The notes: a model not told the origin generated them from the letters alone. A DNA stretch of 64,000 nt from Paracoccus alcaliphilus (GCF_028553725.1 NZ_CP067125.1:365814-429813), one strand, 5' to 3'; positions 17,073 through 27,149 are shown, counted from the stretch's first letter. A program made the numbers and translations.

Positions 17073-18128
17073 ATGAAATTCCGCACCGCCGCGATCGCAC
17101 TGGCGATCGGTGTATCCTGGTCAGCCATGGGGGCGATGGCCGAAACCGTCGGCATCTCGATGCCCACCAAATCCTCGGCCCGCTGGATCGCCGATGGCGA
17201 CAACATGGTAAAGCAGTTCCAGGAGTCCGGTTACGACACCGACCTGCAATATGCCGAGGATGATATCCCGAACCAGCTGGCGCAGGTCGAGAACATGATC
17301 ACCAAGGGCGTCGATGTGCTGGTGATCGCCGCCATCGACGGCACCACCCTGTCGAATGCGCTGGCCAATGCCAAGGCCGCCGATATCAAGGTCATCGCCT
17401 ATGACCGGCTGATCCGGGGCACCGGCGATATCGACTATTACGCCACCTTCGACAATTTCAAGGTCGGGGTCGAGCAGGCCAATTCGCTGGTCAAGGGGCT
17501 GGAAGAGCGCTTTGCCGATGAAAAGCCGTGGAATGTCGAGTTGTTCGGCGGCAGCCCGGACGACAACAACGCCTATTTTTTCTATGATGGCGCCATGTCG
17601 GTGCTGCAACCGCTGATCGACGCGGGCGATATCGTCATCGTCTCGGGCCAGACCGGCATGGACACCGTGGGCACACTGCGCTGGGATGGCGCGGTGGCGC
17701 AGGCGCGGATGGATAACCTGCTGTCGGCCAATTACACCGACAAGAGCGTCCACGGCGTGCTGTCGCCCTATGACGGGCTGTCGATCGGCATCCTGTCCTC
17801 GCTGAAGGGCGTGGGCTATGGCTCGGGCGACCAGCCGATGCCCATCGTCTCGGGTCAGGATGCCGAGTTGCAGTCGGTCAAGTCGATCATCGCGGGCGAG
17901 CAATATGCGACCGTGTTCAAGGACACCCGCGAACTGGCCCGCGTCACCGTCGGCATGGTCGATGCGATGCTGAAGGGCGGAGAGCCGGAAATCAACGACA
18001 CCGAAACCTATGACAACGGCGTCAAGGTCGTGCCGTCCTATCTGCTGGAGCCGGTGGGCGTGGACGCATCGAACTGGGAAGAGGTGCTGGTCGAATCCGG
18101 CTATTACACCGCCGATCAGATCCAGTGA
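17073..18128 (+). CDS. chvE: ChvE-type sugar-binding protein (L-arabinose/galactose)
   Basis: 351 residues with a signal peptide ([23 protein letters not shown]). The mature part starts [21 protein letters not shown] and continues with [13 protein letters not shown], the monosaccharide-binding pattern of ChvE/MglB proteins. It delivers sugars to the GguA/GguB importer encoded just downstream. In Agrobacterium ChvE binds galactose, arabinose and glucose and also helps VirA sense sugars; no vir genes are seen here. GGGGAGG precedes the ATG. A strong hairpin at 18137-18162 separates it from gguA, which may favour higher expression of the binding protein. Confidence 0.92.
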   Translation: MKFRTAAIALAIGVSWSAMGAMAETVGISMPTKSSARWIADGDNMVKQFQESGYDTDLQYAEDDIPNQLAQVENMITKGVDVLVIAAIDGTTLSNALANAKAADIKVIAYDRLIRGTGDIDYYATFDNFKVGVEQANSLVKGLEERFADEKPWNVELFGGSPDDNNAYFFYDGAMSVLQPLIDAGDIVIVSGQTGMDTVGTLRWDGAVAQARMDNLLSANYTDKSVHGVLSPYDGLSIGILSSLKGVGYGSGDQPMPIVSGQDAELQSVKSIIAGEQYATVFKDTRELARVTVGMVDAMLKGGEPEINDTETYDNGVKVVPSYLLEPVGVDASNWEEVLVESGYYTADQIQ

Positions 18129-18136
18129 CAGTTGAC

Positions 18137-18162
18137 GGGGCCACCCCCTGCGGGGTGGTCCC
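18137..18162 (+). promoter_or_regulatory. Intercistronic hairpin after chvE
   Basis: GGGGCCACCCC (18137-18147) pairs with GGGGTGGTCCC (18152-18162) over 11 positions including one G-U, with a CTGC loop. No T run follows, so it is more likely a transcript-stabilising or partly attenuating structure than a full terminator. Confidence 0.65.
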
Positions 18163-18180
18163 ATCCGGGAAGGTCCAGCC

Positions 18181-19701
18181 ATGTCCGCACTTCTGGAAAT
18201 GCGCCATATCACCAAGACATTCCCCGGCGTGAAGGCGCTGGACGATGTCAGCATCAGCGTCCGCAATGGCGAGATCCACGCCATCTGCGGCGAGAATGGC
18301 GCAGGCAAATCCACGCTGATGAAGGTGCTGTCCGGGGTCTATCCGCATGGCAGCTATGAGGGGCAGATCGTCTATGACGGTCAGCCCGCTGCCTTTGGCG
18401 GCATCCGCGACAGCGAAGATCGCGGCATCATCATCATCCATCAGGAACTGGCGCTGGTGCCGCTGCTGACCATCGCCGAAAATATCTTTCTGGGCAACGA
18501 GCGCGCCAGCCGCGGCGTGATCGACTGGCCCGAGACCTTCCGGCAGACCGAGGCCCTGCTGGCCAAGGTCGGCCTGCGCGAGACGCCGGGCGCGCGGGTG
18601 GACAGCCTTGGCGTCGGCAAGCAGCAACTGGTCGAGATCGCCAAGGCGCTGTCCAAGAACGTCCGCCTGCTGATCCTTGACGAACCCACCGCCGCGCTGT
18701 CCGAGGGCGACAGTCAGGCGCTGCTGGACCTGCTGCTGGAACTGAAGGCGCAGGGCGTCACCTCGATCATCATCAGCCACAAGCTGAACGAGGTCCGCCG
18801 CGTCGCCGACAGCGTGACGGTGATCCGCGACGGCGCCACGATCTCGACCATCGACGCGCGCGGCGGCGACCTGACCGAGGACCGCATCGTCCGCGACATG
18901 GTCGGTCGCAGCATGGAGAACCGCTTTCCCGATCGCGAACGCCGCGCCGGAGAGGTGGTGTTCGAACTGAAGGACTGGAACGTCTGGCATCCCGAACAGC
19001 GCGACCGCCAGATGATCCGCGACCTGTCGATGCATGTCCGCGCGGGCGAGGTCGTCGGCATCGCCGGGCTGATGGGGGCCGGGCGCACCGAACTGGCGAT
19101 GAGCATTTTCGGCCGCAGTTGGGGCCGCAACATCTCGGGTCAGGTGTTGATGCGGGACCAGCCGGTCGATGTCTCGACCGTGGACCGGGCGATCCGGGCC
19201 GGGCTGGCCTATGTCACCGAGGACCGCAAGACCCTTGGCCTGATCCTTGAGGAAACCATCCGCCGCAATACCATTCTGGCCAATCTGGGCGCGGTCGCCA
19301 ATCGCGGCGTGGTCGATGAGGCCCGCGAAACCGAGGTGGCCGAGGGCTATCGCCGCGCGCTGCGCATCCGCACGCCCTCGGTGTTCCAGAAGGTGATGAA
19401 CCTGTCGGGCGGCAATCAGCAGAAGGTGGTGCTGGCGAAATGGCTGTTCACCGATCCCGATGTGCTGATCCTGGATGAGCCGACGCGCGGCATCGATGTC
19501 GGCGCAAAATACGAGATCTACAACATCATCAACGAACTGAGCGCGGCGGGCAAGGCCGTCATCATGATCTCGTCCGAGATGCCCGAACTGCTGGGCATGT
19601 GCGACCGGATCCACGTCATGAACCAGGGCAGCTTCGTGGGCGAACTGGCGGCGGCAGATGCCAGCCAGCAGGCCATCATGTCGCTGATCGTCAGGGAATA
19701 G
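18181..19701 (+). CDS. gguA: Sugar ABC transporter ATPase GguA
   Basis: 506 residues with two ABC modules, as usual for monosaccharide (CUT2) ATPases. The first has Walker [10 protein letters not shown] (residues 38-46) and Walker [12 protein letters not shown]; the second has the degenerate P-loop GAGRTELAM and signature [15 protein letters not shown] with [13 protein letters not shown]. The order chvE-gguA-gguB-gguC matches the Agrobacterium locus. It powers uptake of L-arabinose/D-galactose-type sugars together with GguB and ChvE. Confidence 0.93.
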   Translation: MSALLEMRHITKTFPGVKALDDVSISVRNGEIHAICGENGAGKSTLMKVLSGVYPHGSYEGQIVYDGQPAAFGGIRDSEDRGIIIIHQELALVPLLTIAENIFLGNERASRGVIDWPETFRQTEALLAKVGLRETPGARVDSLGVGKQQLVEIAKALSKNVRLLILDEPTAALSEGDSQALLDLLLELKAQGVTSIIISHKLNEVRRVADSVTVIRDGATISTIDARGGDLTEDRIVRDMVGRSMENRFPDRERRAGEVVFELKDWNVWHPEQRDRQMIRDLSMHVRAGEVVGIAGLMGAGRTELAMSIFGRSWGRNISGQVLMRDQPVDVSTVDRAIRAGLAYVTEDRKTLGLILEETIRRNTILANLGAVANRGVVDEARETEVAEGYRRALRIRTPSVFQKVMNLSGGNQQKVVLAKWLFTDPDVLILDEPTRGIDVGAKYEIYNIINELSAAGKAVIMISSEMPELLGMCDRIHVMNQGSFVGELAAADASQQAIMSLIVRE

Positions 19702-19713
19702 CAAGGAGGGGTC

Positions 19714-20901
19714 ATGGAACGCACCGAACGCGCGCCGGGCATCGGAATCGGCGCCTATATCGCCAGACATATCCGCGAATACGGGCTGCTGTTCGCGCTG
19801 ATCGCGATCATGGTCTTTTTCCAGATCGTCACCGGCGGCACATTGCTGCGCCCGGTGAACATCACCAACCTGTTCTTGCAGAACAGCTATATCATCATCA
19901 TGGCACTGGGGATGCTGCTGGTCATCGTCGGCGGCAATATCGACCTGTCGGTCGGCTCGGTCATGGGTTTCATCGGGGCGCTGGCGGCGGTGATGATCGT
20001 GTCATGGGACATCCCGGTGGGGGTCGCCATGATCGCCTGCCTGATCTGCGGGGCGGCCATCGGCGCGGCGCAGGGCTATTTCGTGGCCTATTGGCGGATT
20101 CCGTCCTTCATCGTGACGCTGGCAGGGATGCTGGTCTTTCGCGGGTTGTCGCTGTGGCTGTTGCAGGGCCAGTCCATCGGTCCCTTCCCGCAAAGCTTTC
20201 AGGCGCTGTCCAATGGCTTCGTCCCCGACCTGTTCGGGGTGGGCCGTCCGAACATCCTTGCCATGGCGGTCGGCGTGGTCACTGTCATGGTGCTGGTCTG
20301 GCTGGGCCTGCGGGGCCGGGCGCGCAATGCGCGCTATGGCATCGAGGACGAGCCGATGGGTCTGTTCATCCTGCGCAACGCCATCGTCGCCGCCGCGCTG
20401 CTGTTCGTGACGTGGAAGCTGGCATGGTTCCGTGGCCTGCCCAATGTGTTGCTGTCGATGGTGATCCTGACGGTGGTCTATGTCTTCATCACCGAGCGCA
20501 CGACCATCGGCCGCCGCGTCTATGCGGTCGGCGGCAATGCCAAGGCGGCCAAGCTGTCGGGCATCCGCACCGAGAGGCTGACCTTCCTGACCTTCGTCAA
20601 CATGGGCATTCTGGCCGCGCTGGCCGGGATGATCTATGCCGCGCGGCTGAACACCGCCACGCCCAAGGCCGGTTTCGCGGTCGAGCTGGACGTGATCGCC
20701 GCCGTATTCATCGGCGGGGCGTCGATGGCGGGGGGCGTGGGCCGGATCGTCGGCGCGGTGGTCGGCGCCTTCATCATGGGGGTGATGAACAACGGCATGT
20801 CGATCCTTGGTATCGGCATCGACTATCAGCAGGTCATCAAGGGACTGGTGCTGCTGGCCGCCGTCGTCTTCGACGTTTACAACAAGAACAAAGAGGCCTG
20901 A
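19714..20901 (+). CDS. gguB: Sugar ABC transporter permease GguB
   Basis: 395 residues, highly hydrophobic, about ten membrane segments. CUT2 permease hallmarks include GGNIDLSVGSVMGF, AYWRIPSFIVTLAGMLVFRGL and VGGNAKAAKLSGI. It lies 12 bp after gguA with AAGGAGG at its start. The length matches GguB/XylH-type permeases, which are longer than RbsC. It forms the membrane channel for the ChvE-bound sugar. Confidence 0.93.
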   Translation: MERTERAPGIGIGAYIARHIREYGLLFALIAIMVFFQIVTGGTLLRPVNITNLFLQNSYIIIMALGMLLVIVGGNIDLSVGSVMGFIGALAAVMIVSWDIPVGVAMIACLICGAAIGAAQGYFVAYWRIPSFIVTLAGMLVFRGLSLWLLQGQSIGPFPQSFQALSNGFVPDLFGVGRPNILAMAVGVVTVMVLVWLGLRGRARNARYGIEDEPMGLFILRNAIVAAALLFVTWKLAWFRGLPNVLLSMVILTVVYVFITERTTIGRRVYAVGGNAKAAKLSGIRTERLTFLTFVNMGILAALAGMIYAARLNTATPKAGFAVELDVIAAVFIGGASMAGGVGRIVGAVVGAFIMGVMNNGMSILGIGIDYQQVIKGLVLLAAVVFDVYNKNKEA

Positions 20902-20904
20902 GCC

Positions 20905-21894
20905 ATGTTTCTGTCGCAACTGCAACTGTCTGACGGAAGCCGCGCCGTGGCTGTGCGCGACGCCGATACCGCCCATCTGGTGCCGGGCGTGACCACGACC
21001 CTTGAACTGGCGCAGGCGGCCATTGCCGCAGGTCACGGGCTGCGCGCCGAGATCGGGGCACGCGGCGCAGGTGATCCCGTCGATCTTGGCGCCGCGCTGG
21101 CCGATGGCCGGATGCTGCTGCCGGTCGATCATCCCGACCCCGCGCATCTGCATCTGACCGGCACCGGACTGACCCATCTGGGCAGCGCCTCGACCCGCAA
21201 CTCGATGCACAAGAAGGCCGACCCCGACGATCTGACCGACAGCATGAAAATGTTCCGCATGGGGCTGGAGGGCGGCAGGCCCGCCAATGGTCAGATCGGC
21301 GTGCAACCGGAATGGTTCTGGAAGGGCAACGGCCATAACGCCGTCGCGCCCGGCGCCGCGCTGACCTCGCCCGGTTTCGCGCTGGACGCGGGCGAGGAAC
21401 CCGAGATCGCGGGCATCTATCTGATCGCCGCAGATGGCCGCCCTGTCCGGCTTGGCTTTGCGCTGGCCAACGAATTTTCCGACCATGTGACCGAGCGCGG
21501 CAACTACCTGTGGCTGGCCCATTCCAAGCTGCGTCCCGCCAGTTTCGGCCCCGAAATGCTGCTGGGCGATCTGCCCGCCCATGTCGAGGGCACCAGCCGG
21601 GTGATCCGCGACGGGCGCGCGATCTGGGAAAAGCCGTTCCTGTCGGGCGAGGCGAACATGTCCCACAGCCTTGCCAATCTGGAGCATCACCATTTCAAAT
21701 ATCCGCTGTTCCGCCAGCCGGGCGATCTGCATGTGCATTTCTTCGGCACCGCGACCCTGTCCTTCGCCGATGGAATCACTGTCCAGCCCGGCGACCAGTT
21801 CGAGATCGCCAGCGACGCCTTTGGCCTGCCTTTGCGCAATGGCCTGACCCAGCAGCCCCATGACACGGCCCCCGTCGCCGTCGCAGCTCTTTGA
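20905..21894 (+). CDS. gguC: GguC/AraD1-type fumarylacetoacetase-fold protein
   Basis: 329 residues, 3 bp after gguB. The GguC pattern is clear (GSASTRNSMHKKADPDDLTDSMKMF; NGHNAVAPGAALTSPGFALDAGEEPEIAGIY-type blocks; ERGNYLWLAHSKLRPASFGPEM). The fold is of the fumarylacetoacetate hydrolase superfamily, whose members include 2-keto-3-deoxy sugar acid dehydratases such as Sulfolobus KdaD. The operon has every other enzyme for oxidative L-arabinose breakdown but no DHDPS-type 2-keto-3-deoxyarabinonate dehydratase, so GguC is the best candidate for that reaction (inference). Its stop overlaps the ribosome binding site of the dehydratase gene. Confidence 0.88.
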   Translation: MFLSQLQLSDGSRAVAVRDADTAHLVPGVTTTLELAQAAIAAGHGLRAEIGARGAGDPVDLGAALADGRMLLPVDHPDPAHLHLTGTGLTHLGSASTRNSMHKKADPDDLTDSMKMFRMGLEGGRPANGQIGVQPEWFWKGNGHNAVAPGAALTSPGFALDAGEEPEIAGIYLIAADGRPVRLGFALANEFSDHVTERGNYLWLAHSKLRPASFGPEMLLGDLPAHVEGTSRVIRDGRAIWEKPFLSGEANMSHSLANLEHHHFKYPLFRQPGDLHVHFFGTATLSFADGITVQPGDQFEIASDAFGLPLRNGLTQQPHDTAPVAVAAL

Positions 21895-21902
21895 GGTCCG
21901 AC

Positions 21903-23645
21903 ATGGCATTCACCCCGGCACCCTGGCCCCGCAAGCTGCGCTCTCAGGAATGGTATGGCGGCAATTCGCGCGACACGATCTATCATAGAGGTTGGTTGAA
22001 GAATCAGGGATATCCTAATGATTTATTTGATGGACGACCGATCATCGGCATCCTGAACACATGGTCCGATCTGACGCCCTGCAACGGCCATCTGCGCGAA
22101 CTGGCGGAAAAGGTGAAGGCAGGCGTCTGGGAGGCTGGCGGCTTTCCGGTCGAGGTGCCGGTTTTTTCGGCCAGTGAAAATACTTTCCGTCCGTCCGCAA
22201 TGATGTTCCGCAACCTTGCCGCGCTGGCGATCGAGGAAACCATCCGCGGGCAGCCGATGGATGGCGCGGTGCTGCTGGTCGGCTGCGACAAGACCACGCC
22301 TTCGCTGCTGATGGCGGCGGCCTCGACCGATATCCCCTCGATCGTCGTGACCGGCGGCCCGATGCTGAACGGCTGGTTCAGAGGAGAGCGGGTGGGATCG
22401 GGCACACATCTGTGGAAATTCTCCGAGGCGGTGAAGGCCGGCGAAATGACGCAGGATGAATTTCTGGAAGCCGAGGCATCAATGAGCCGGTCTTCGGGCA
22501 CCTGCAACACCATGGGGACCGCCAGCACGATGGCGTCGATGGCCGAAGCACTTGGCATGGCGCTGTCGGGCAATGCGGCGATCCCGGCGGTGGATTCGCG
22601 TCGCCGGGTGATGGCGCAGATGTCGGGGCGGCGGATCGTGCAGATGGTCAAGGATGACCTGAAACCCTCGGACATCCTGACGAAACAGGCTTTCGAGAAC
22701 GCCATCCGCACCAATGGCGCCATCGGCGGTTCGACCAATGCGGTCGTGCATCTGCTGGCGCTGGCGGGCCGGGTGGGGGTCGATGTGACGCTGGACGACT
22801 GGGACCGCTGTGGCCGCGACGTGGCGACCATCGTGAACCTGATGCCCTCGGGCGAATATCTGATGGAGGAATTCTTCTATGCCGGTGGCCTGCCGGTGGT
22901 GCTGAAACGGCTGGGCGAGGCCGGGCAGCTGCACAAGGATGCGCTGACCGTCAGCGGCGCGGCGATCTGGGATGAGGTCAGGGATGTCGTCAACTGGAAC
23001 GAGGACGTGATCCGTCCCGCCGACAAACCGCTGACCGAACAGGGCGGCATCGCGGTTCTGCGCGGCAACCTTGCCCCGAATGGCGCGGTGCTGAAGCCCT
23101 CGGCCGCCAGCCCGCATCTGCTGACCCATCGCGGCCGCGCGGTCGTGTTTCAGGATATCGACGACTACAAGGCCCGCATCAATGACGACGCGCTGGATAT
23201 CGACGAGACCTGCGTGATGGTGCTGAAGAATTGCGGCCCGAAAGGCTATCCCGGCATGGCCGAGGTCGGCAATATGGGCCTGCCACCCAAGGTTCTGCGC
23301 AAGGGCATCACCGATATGGTGCGGATTTCCGATGCGCGCATGTCGGGCACCGCCTATGGCACGGTGGTCCTGCATACCTCGCCCGAGGCTGCCGCCGGTG
23401 GCCCGCTGGCCGTGGTCCGCGATGGCGACATGATCGAGATGGACGTGCCGAACCGCCGCCTGCATCTGGATATCTCCGACGCCGAACTGGCCGAGCGGCT
23501 GGCCGGTTGGCAGCCGCTGCCCGACCAGCCCGCCAGCGGCTATGCATGGCTGCATCAGGCGCATGTGATGGGTGCCGATACCGGCGCGGATCTGGATTTC
23601 CTGCGCGGCTGCCGGGGCAATCCGGTCGGAAAGGACAGTCACTGA
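21903..23645 (+). CDS. L-arabinonate/galactonate dehydratase, IlvD/Edd family
   Basis: 580 residues from ATG 21903, with GAGG 6 bp upstream. Fe-S cluster cysteines are C60 (LTPCNGHL), C128 (VGCDKTTPS) and C201 (SGTCNTMGT), positions that match the sugar-acid dehydratases. The start APWPRKLRSQEWYGGNSRDT is typical of the L-arabinonate dehydratase subgroup rather than IlvD itself. It should convert L-arabinonate to 2-keto-3-deoxy-L-arabinonate, and probably D-galactonate to 2-keto-3-deoxygalactonate, as no separate DgoD is present. It overlaps the next gene by one base (TGATG). Confidence 0.9.
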   Translation: MAFTPAPWPRKLRSQEWYGGNSRDTIYHRGWLKNQGYPNDLFDGRPIIGILNTWSDLTPCNGHLRELAEKVKAGVWEAGGFPVEVPVFSASENTFRPSAMMFRNLAALAIEETIRGQPMDGAVLLVGCDKTTPSLLMAAASTDIPSIVVTGGPMLNGWFRGERVGSGTHLWKFSEAVKAGEMTQDEFLEAEASMSRSSGTCNTMGTASTMASMAEALGMALSGNAAIPAVDSRRRVMAQMSGRRIVQMVKDDLKPSDILTKQAFENAIRTNGAIGGSTNAVVHLLALAGRVGVDVTLDDWDRCGRDVATIVNLMPSGEYLMEEFFYAGGLPVVLKRLGEAGQLHKDALTVSGAAIWDEVRDVVNWNEDVIRPADKPLTEQGGIAVLRGNLAPNGAVLKPSAASPHLLTHRGRAVVFQDIDDYKARINDDALDIDETCVMVLKNCGPKGYPGMAEVGNMGLPPKVLRKGITDMVRISDARMSGTAYGTVVLHTSPEAAAGGPLAVVRDGDMIEMDVPNRRLHLDISDAELAERLAGWQPLPDQPASGYAWLHQAHVMGADTGADLDFLRGCRGNPVGKDSH

Positions 23646-24565
23646 TGGCCCGCGAAAAGCTCGCCCTGGTCGGTATCGGCAAGATCGCGACGGATCAGCA
23701 CGTTCCCGCGCTGGCAGACAGCCCCGACTGGGAACTGGCCGCCACCGTCAGCCGCCACGGCACGGTCAGCGGCGTCGAGGCCTTCACCGACATCGGCGAC
23801 ATGCTGGCCGCCCGCCCCGGGATCGGCACCGTCAGCCTGTGCCTGCCGCCGGTTCCCCGCTTTGCCGCCGCGCAGGCCGTCCTGCGCGCGGGCCGCAACC
23901 TGATGCTGGAAAAACCGCCCGGCGCCACTCTGGCCGAGGTGCATGCCCTGCACGATCTGGCGCGGGCCCATGGCGTCAGCATCTTTGCCACATGGCATTC
24001 GCGTATGGCCCATGCGGTCGGCGCCGCGAAACGCTGGCTGGCCGGGCGCAGCATCCATGAGGGCCGGATCATCTGGCGCGAGGATGTGCGCAAATGGCAC
24101 CCCGGTCAGGACTGGATCTTCGAGGCGGGCGGCATGGGCGTCTTCGACCCCGGCATCAACGCGCTGTCGATCCTGACCGAAATCCTGCCCGCGCCCGTCC
24201 ATCTGACCGGGGCCGAGCTGGACTTTCCCGCCAACCGTCAGGCCCCGATCGCCGCGCGGCTGGACCTGTCGGGCGGCATCAGCGCCGATTTCGATTTCCG
24301 GCAGGAAGGCCCCCAGACATGGGACATGGAATTCGCAACCGATGCGGGCCTGATGGCGCTGCGCATGGGTGGCAACATTCTGGAAATCGACGGCCAGCGG
24401 GCCGAGGGTCAGGACAGCATCATGGGCGAATACCCGGCGCTTTATGCGCGGATGGCGGAACTGGTGCGGGGGGTCGCATCGGACATGGACCTGTCGCCGA
24501 TGGTGCTGGTCGCGGATGCCTTCACGCTGGGTCGCCGCAATATCGTCGAAACATTCGAATTCTGA
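23645..24565 (+). CDS. L-arabinose/D-galactose 1-dehydrogenase, Gfo/Idh/MocA family
   Basis: 306 residues from ATG 23645, overlapping the dehydratase stop. The N-terminal Rossmann motif is LALVGIGKIATDQHVPAL, and LEKPPGATLAEV is the conserved EKP motif of the Gfo/Idh/MocA family. Further matches to Azospirillum-type L-arabinose 1-dehydrogenase are ATWHSRMAHAV, VRKWHPGQDWIFEAGGMGVFDPGIN-type segments and ANRQAPIAA. It oxidises the aldose to the lactone with NAD(P)+. Enzymes of this group accept both L-arabinose and D-galactose, fitting the two branches in this operon. Confidence 0.9.
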   Translation: MAREKLALVGIGKIATDQHVPALADSPDWELAATVSRHGTVSGVEAFTDIGDMLAARPGIGTVSLCLPPVPRFAAAQAVLRAGRNLMLEKPPGATLAEVHALHDLARAHGVSIFATWHSRMAHAVGAAKRWLAGRSIHEGRIIWREDVRKWHPGQDWIFEAGGMGVFDPGINALSILTEILPAPVHLTGAELDFPANRQAPIAARLDLSGGISADFDFRQEGPQTWDMEFATDAGLMALRMGGNILEIDGQRAEGQDSIMGEYPALYARMAELVRGVASDMDLSPMVLVADAFTLGRRNIVETFEF

Positions 24566-24575
24566 GGAAAGCAAG

Positions 24576-26087
24576 ATGAACTGGACCCCCCAAGGCAAGC
24601 ATCTGATCGCGGGCGAATGGCTGGGCGGGGCGGCGGTGTTCCGATCCTCGCCCGCGCATGGTCCGGCGCATGACTTCGCCTCGGGCGATGCGGCGCTGGT
24701 GGATCGCGCGGTGCAGGCGGCCGAGGATGCCTTCGTGACCTATGGCCAGACCGCGCGCGCCGAACGCGCCGCCTTTCTGGACACCATCGCCGATGAAATC
24801 GAGGCCCGCGCGGAAGCGATCACCGAGATCGGGACGCAGGAAACCGGCCTGCCCGCCGCGCGGCTGCAAGGCGAGCGTGGCCGCACCACCGGGCAGTTGC
24901 GCCTGTTCGCCGATCATATCCGGCAGGGCGATTATCTGGACCGGCGCCATGACGCCGCGCTGCCCGACCGCCAGCCCCTGCCGCGCCCCGATCTGCGGCT
25001 GATCCAGCGACCCATCGGGCCGGTCGCGGTGTTCGGGGCCTCGAACTTCCCGCTGGCCTTCTCGACGGCGGGCGGGGACACGGCCTCGGCCCTTGCCGCA
25101 GGCTGCCCGGTCGTCGTCAAGGGCCACCCCGCCCATCCCGGCACCGGCGAGATCGTGGCCGAGGCGATCCTTGCCGCGATCCGCAAGACCGACATGCCCG
25201 CAGGCACCTTCAGCTTCATCCACGGCGACAGCCATGATGTCGGCACGGCGCTGGTCAACCATCCGCTGATCCGCGCGGTGGGCTTTACCGGCGGGCTGCG
25301 CGGCGGGCGGGCACTGTTCGATCTGTGTGCCGCGCGGCCCGAGCCGATCCCGTTCTTCGGAGAACTGGGCAGCATCAACCCCTGCTTCGTGCTGCCGCAG
25401 GCGCTGGCCGCACGCGGGGCGCAGATAGCCGCAGGCTGGGCGGGCAGTCTGACCATGGGCGCGGGGCAGTTCTGCACCAATCCGGGCCTGTTGATCCTGC
25501 ACGATCACGCCGCCGGGGCTTTTGCAGATGCCGCCCGCGACGCGCTGACCGACGCAACGGCGCAGATCATGCTGACCGATGGCATCGCGGCGGCCTATCG
25601 CGAGGGCACCCAGCGCACCGACCACGCCGCCACCGCGATCCTGCGCAATGACAGCGAAGGGCGCAATGCCCGGCCAAACATCTATCAGACCACGGCCACG
25701 GCATTCCTTGCCGATCACAGCCTGTCGGACGAGGTGTTCGGCCCGCTTGGGCTGATCGTCACCGTATCGGATGACGATCAGATGCTGGAACTGGCCCGCG
25801 CGCTGGAAGGGCAGCTGACCGCGACCCTGCAAATGGATCAGGGCGACACGCCACTGGCCGGCCGCCTGATGCCGGTGCTGGAACGCAAGGCGGGGCGGGT
25901 GCTGGCCAATGGCTGGCCCACCGGGGTAGAGGTCTGCGAGGCGATGGTACATGGCGGCCCCTATCCCGCCAGCACCAATTTCGGCGCGACATCCGTCGGC
26001 ACCATGGCCATCCGCCGCTGGCTGCGCCCGGTCAGCTTTCAGAACATCCCCGACGCATTGCTGCCACAGGATTTGCGCGACGGGTGA
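24576..26087 (+). CDS. Alpha-ketoglutaric semialdehyde (2,5-dioxopentanoate) dehydrogenase
   Basis: 503 residues from ATG 24576, with GAGGAAAG upstream. It is an aldehyde dehydrogenase with the cofactor motif GASNFPLAFSTAGGDTASALAAG, general base glutamate in FFGELGSINP and catalytic cysteine in GAGQFCTNPGLL, all diagnostic of the KGSADH group. It oxidises 2,5-dioxopentanoate to 2-oxoglutarate, the last step of the Weimberg-type L-arabinose route. Its presence is the main sign that the operon degrades a pentose and not only galactose. Confidence 0.9.
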   Translation: MNWTPQGKHLIAGEWLGGAAVFRSSPAHGPAHDFASGDAALVDRAVQAAEDAFVTYGQTARAERAAFLDTIADEIEARAEAITEIGTQETGLPAARLQGERGRTTGQLRLFADHIRQGDYLDRRHDAALPDRQPLPRPDLRLIQRPIGPVAVFGASNFPLAFSTAGGDTASALAAGCPVVVKGHPAHPGTGEIVAEAILAAIRKTDMPAGTFSFIHGDSHDVGTALVNHPLIRAVGFTGGLRGGRALFDLCAARPEPIPFFGELGSINPCFVLPQALAARGAQIAAGWAGSLTMGAGQFCTNPGLLILHDHAAGAFADAARDALTDATAQIMLTDGIAAAYREGTQRTDHAATAILRNDSEGRNARPNIYQTTATAFLADHSLSDEVFGPLGLIVTVSDDDQMLELARALEGQLTATLQMDQGDTPLAGRLMPVLERKAGRVLANGWPTGVEVCEAMVHGGPYPASTNFGATSVGTMAIRRWLRPVSFQNIPDALLPQDLRDG

Positions 26088-26134
26088 CATCCGATCCGCG
26101 CAACAGACGGTCATAAAACCCAAGGGAGGATACC

Positions 26135-27094
26135 ATGACCACCAAGACCTTGATGACGACAGCCGCCGCACTGGCGATTTCGGCCACCGCCGCGATGGCC
26201 CAGGGCGAAACCATCGGCTTTTCGCAGATCGGCTCGGAATCGGGCTGGCGGGCGGCGGAAACCACGCTGACCCGGATGCAGGCCGAAGAGCGCGGCTATC
26301 AGCTGCAATTCTCGGACGCGCAGCAGCGGCAGGAAAACCAGATCGCCGCGATCCGCTCGTTCATCGCGCAGGGCGTCGATGCGATCCTGCTGGCCCCGGT
26401 CGTCGCCACCGGCTGGGACGCCGTGCTGCAAGAGGCACAGGAGGCCGAGATCCCCGTCGTGCTGCTGGACCGGCAGGTGGACAGCTCGGACGAGCTGTAT
26501 CTGACCGCCATCGGCTCGAACCTCGTGCATGAGGGCGAGGTCGCGGGCGAATGGCTGGCCGCCGAAGTCGGCGACCGCGACTGCCGCATCGTCGAATTGC
26601 AGGGCACCACCGGGTCCAGCCCCGCCATCGACCGCAAGACCGGCTTCGAAAACGCCATCGGCGCGCATGACAACCTGTCCATCGTACGCAGCCAGACCGG
26701 CGATTTCACCCGCGCGCTTGGCAAGGAGGTGATGGAAAGCTTCATTCAGGCCGAGAACGGCGGGCGCGACATCTGCGCGCTTTACGCCCATAACGATGAC
26801 ATGGCGGTGGGCGCCATTCAGGCCATCAAGGAAGCCGGGTTGAAACCGGGCGAGGATATCCTGATCGTCTCGATCGACGGCGTGCCGGATATCTTTCAGG
26901 CCATGGCCAATGGCGAAGCGAACGCCACGGTCGAACTGACGCCGGATATGGCAGGCCCGGCCTTCGACGCGCTGGAAGCCTTCTGGGCGGACGGAACCCA
27001 GCCCGAAAAGTTCATCCAGACGGAATCGAAGCTTTATACTCAGGCCGATGATCCGCAGGGCGAATACGACACCCGCAAGGATCTGGGTTACTGA
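26135..27094 (+). CDS. ytfQ: YtfQ-type sugar-binding protein
   Basis: 319 residues with a signal peptide ending ISATAAMAQ. The mature start GETIGFSQIGSESGWRAAET and the motifs AIGSNLVHEGEVAGEWLA, ELQGTTGSSPAIDRKTGF and YAHNDDMAVGAIQAIKEAG are those of YtfQ, the galactofuranose-binding protein of E. coli. It begins 47 bp after the KGSADH gene with GGGAGG upstream. It serves the second CUT2 importer in the operon. The true sugar could be galactofuranose or a related arabinofuranose (inference). Confidence 0.92.
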   Translation: MTTKTLMTTAAALAISATAAMAQGETIGFSQIGSESGWRAAETTLTRMQAEERGYQLQFSDAQQRQENQIAAIRSFIAQGVDAILLAPVVATGWDAVLQEAQEAEIPVVLLDRQVDSSDELYLTAIGSNLVHEGEVAGEWLAAEVGDRDCRIVELQGTTGSSPAIDRKTGFENAIGAHDNLSIVRSQTGDFTRALGKEVMESFIQAENGGRDICALYAHNDDMAVGAIQAIKEAGLKPGEDILIVSIDGVPDIFQAMANGEANATVELTPDMAGPAFDALEAFWADGTQPEKFIQTESKLYTQADDPQGEYDTRKDLGY

Positions 27095-27101
27095 TGCCAG
27101 C

Positions 27102-27129
27102 GCCGGGCCGCATCGCTGCGCGGCCCGGC
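27102..27129 (+). promoter_or_regulatory. Intercistronic hairpin after ytfQ
   Basis: GCCGGGCCGC (27102-27111) and GCGGCCCGGC (27120-27129) form a perfect 10-bp stem with an 8-nt loop in the 55-bp gap between ytfQ and ytfR. Only CTTTACC follows, so strong termination is unlikely. Confidence 0.65.
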
Positions 27130-27149
27130 CTTTACCCGAAGAGGGCGAC

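Noticed and set aside
20002..21909. 635-codon minus-strand open frame opposite gguB and gguC
   Set aside because: The plus strand carries clear transporter and GguC motifs with correct ribosome binding sites; the antisense frame is His/Gln/Arg-rich and without known domains.
23645..24565. Longer dehydrogenase start inside the dehydratase gene (about 23231)
   Set aside because: The extra N-terminal part is an out-of-frame reading of the dehydratase; the Rossmann motif begins right after ATG 23645, which overlaps the dehydratase stop.
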